Of a DNA stretch of 6,535 nt, positions 5,524 to 6,535 are shown one piece after another. Source of the stretch: an uncultured Sphingobacteriia bacterium (GTDB lineage: Bacteria; Bacteroidota; Bacteroidia; Chitinophagales; Chitinophagaceae). Numbering within the stretch: the first letter of the stretch is position 1; each line of letters starts with the position of its first letter. Location of the stretch: positions 1 through 6,535 of the forward strand of contig CAMFKK010000143.1 of assembly GCA_945957225.1 (NCBI GenBank). Reading direction: 5' to 3'. The translations under genes were made by a program, and so were the position numbers. The notes beneath the pieces are model-generated. The model saw only the letters and a list, made by a program, of their open reading frames with translations. It was not told the DNA's origin and ran no database searches.

Positions 5524-6177
5524 ATGAAATTCTATAATATTATTATCAAATACCGCTTCTGGTTGAGCATCTTAGTGGTATTGATTGGGGTGGCTTTAAA
5601 CCTTACCGGTACTGGTTTTTGGCCCACATTCCCTATTTACTTCTTGGCCCTGATTGGTTTTGCCAGTCATTTCTTTATTGGACCTATGCGCTTGATTCAA
5701 GGACCCATGGAATCTGGTGATATTGAAGAAGTGGAACGTATTTTGGCCAGCATCTGGTTCCCAGCTTTGTTGTACAAACCCGTTAGGTCTACCTATTACA
5801 CCATCTTGGGTAATTTGGCCATGATGAAACAAGATTTTGACAGCGCTGAAAAGCACTTGAAAATGAGTTCTTCCTTGGGTTCACCAATGCCAGAAGCAGA
5901 GGGTGCCAACAAATTGCAATTGGGGATGATGTCTATGCAAAAAGGAGACTTGAAGCAGGGTGAAACCTATATCCGCGCAGCAATTAGAGCAGGGATTCCA
6001 GATAAAGAAAGTGAGGCCGTTGCCTATTTGAGCATGTGTCAGATCTTTATGAACAAAAGAGAGTTCCGTGCTGCCAAAGACTTTTTCCGTAAGGCAAAAG
6101 CCTGTAAACCCAAGACCCAACAGGTGTTGGATCAATTAAAAGAAATTGAAAAATACATTTCCCGTGTACCGGGATAG
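5524..6177 (+). CDS. Membrane-anchored TPR protein
   Basis: This 217-residue protein has two N-terminal membrane segments (about residues 12-29 and 35-53) joined by a short loop. The rest is helical and reads as TPR-type repeats at about 58-88 (ESGDIEEVERILASI), 90-123 (ILGNLAMMKQDFDSAEKHLK), 128-158 (LQLGMMSMQKGDLKQGETYI) and 163-197 (AYLSMCQIFMNKREFRAAKD). The W/L-G-Y-A-F spacing of tetratricopeptide repeats is recognisable. Such domains are protein-protein scaffolds, and the partner is unknown. With two membrane spans the TPR part is most likely cytoplasmic, which is inferred. It ends in TAG directly before a strong terminator, making it the last gene of its transcript. Confidence 0.9.
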   Translation: MKFYNIIIKYRFWLSILVVLIGVALNLTGTGFWPTFPIYFLALIGFASHFFIGPMRLIQGPMESGDIEEVERILASIWFPALLYKPVRSTYYTILGNLAMMKQDFDSAEKHLKMSSSLGSPMPEAEGANKLQLGMMSMQKGDLKQGETYIRAAIRAGIPDKESEAVAYLSMCQIFMNKREFRAAKDFFRKAKACKPKTQQVLDQLKEIEKYISRVPG

Positions 6178-6196
6178 TAGTTATAGCAACATTTTC

Positions 6197-6223
6197 AAAT
6201 CCCGGTTTACCGGGATTTTTTTT
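6197..6223 (+). terminator. Rho-independent terminator after the TPR gene
   Basis: AAATCCCGG at 6197-6205 pairs perfectly with CCGGGATTT at 6210-6218 around a TTTA loop. An 8-base T-run lies at 6216-6223. It begins 20 bases after the stop codon at 6177 and separates the TPR gene from the DUF2892 gene. Confidence 0.93.
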
Positions 6224-6271
6224 GCCCAATAGTCAGATATTTTTGAAATGTGACAAAACGCACTTTTTATT

Positions 6272-6285
6272 CCAAATGCATTTGG
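6272..6285. promoter_or_regulatory. 14-bp perfect palindrome, possible operator
   Basis: CCAAATGCATTTGG is its own reverse complement and lies directly upstream of the likely -7 box (6287-6293) of the DUF2892 gene, in the spacer between -7 and -33. The position and symmetry would suit a dimeric regulator. No regulator gene is in the window. Confidence 0.4.
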
Positions 6286-6286
6286 T

Positions 6287-6293
6287 TATTTTG
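6287..6293 (+). promoter_or_regulatory. Candidate -7 box for the DUF2892 gene
   Basis: TATTTTG is one base shorter than the TAnnTTTG consensus and lies 28 bases before the ATG at 6322. A -33 element is not clear. Confidence 0.35.
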
Positions 6294-6321
6294 TTTCATC
6301 AACAACCCTAAAACCGATTGC

Positions 6322-6509
6322 ATGAAAAAGAACATGGGCAACACAGACAGAATTCTTAGAATTATTGTAGCAGCCATTTTTGCTGCACTGTATTTTACTG
6401 GAACAGTAGAAGGAACAGTTGGAATTGTTTTACTAGTATTAGGTGGCGTTTTCTTAGCAACATCAGCCATTAGTTTTTGTCCCCTTTACACGCTGGTTGG
6501 GCTCAATAC
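6322..6509 (+). CDS. DUF2892 (YgaP-type) small membrane protein, 3'-truncated
   Basis: Sixty-two codons are present before the adapter. The N-terminus MKKNMGNTDRILRIIV is the hallmark (N-x-G-x-x-DR-x-x-R) of DUF2892, the membrane domain also found at the C-terminus of rhodanese YgaP. Two membrane spans follow, at about residues 11-26 and 31-50, then the conserved CPLYTLVGLN motif at 53-62. Family members usually end within a few residues of this point (GxNTC...), so only the last codons are lost. The apparent continuation after 6509 is adapter. An alternative start at the Met of residue 5 is possible. The function of the stand-alone family is not established; sulfur or redox roles are suggested only by the YgaP association. 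Confidence 0.9.
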
Positions 6510-6535
6510 CTGTCTCTTATACACATCTGACGCTG
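6510..6535 (-). other. Nextera Read-1 adapter, reverse complement (artefact)
   Basis: The last 26 bases are the reverse complement of the Nextera Read-1 adapter, beginning with the mosaic end CTGTCTCTTATACACATCT at 6510-6528. They are the exact inverse of bases 12-37 at the other end. Genomic sequence ends at 6509, although the first adapter base could coincide with a genomic C. Confidence 0.98.

Overview
The window looks like a contig from a Bacteroidota genome, probably a member of the Chitinophagaceae-like Bacteroidia. The evidence is AT-rich genes without clear Shine-Dalgarno sites, -7 promoter boxes of the TAnnTTTG type, secreted proteins and lipoproteins typical of this phylum, and an S41 peptidase of the architecture common there. 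The first 37 and last 26 bases are not biological. They are the Nextera (Tn5 mosaic-end) sequencing adapter and its reverse complement, so genuine sequence runs from about 38 to 6509 and the genes at both edges are cut.

Left part (38-4500) is visibly AT-rich and accessory in character. It holds the tail of an unidentified reading frame and a closely spaced gene for a secreted protein of unknown function with a TPR-like N-terminus. Next come a cluster of TGACCCC motifs and the C-terminal stub of a tyrosine recombinase, both probably relics of mobile DNA. On the minus strand there are two exported-protein genes: a 744-residue S41-family lipoprotein peptidase with an N-terminal beta-sandwich-like domain, and a small OstA/LptA-like periplasmic protein. 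The 230-base gap between those two contains a possible decayed DUF2892 frame.

Middle part (4500-4985) contains a back-to-back set of hairpins and a complete tRNA-Arg(CCU) gene on the minus strand, with its own promoter box and terminator. The tRNA lies at the point where base composition changes: DNA on its 3' side is AT-rich and carries recombinase debris, while DNA on its 5' side is more GC-balanced and carries ordinary housekeeping-style genes. I infer a decayed island next to the tRNA. An orphan plus-strand terminator at 4712-4757 suggests the junction lies between about 4492 and 4711.

Right part (4985-6509) has three plus-strand genes. These are a secreted VOC/glyoxalase-fold protein, a membrane-anchored TPR protein ending at a strong terminator, and a DUF2892 (YgaP-C-like) small membrane protein cut a few codons from its end by the adapter. 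A perfect 14-bp palindrome lies just upstream of that last gene's likely -7 box.

I see no CRISPR array, defence operon, toxin-antitoxin pair or clearly new multi-gene system. The points most worth checking are the island-like boundary at tRNA-Arg, the mobile-element debris at 1296-1626, and the hairpin array at 4664-4829.
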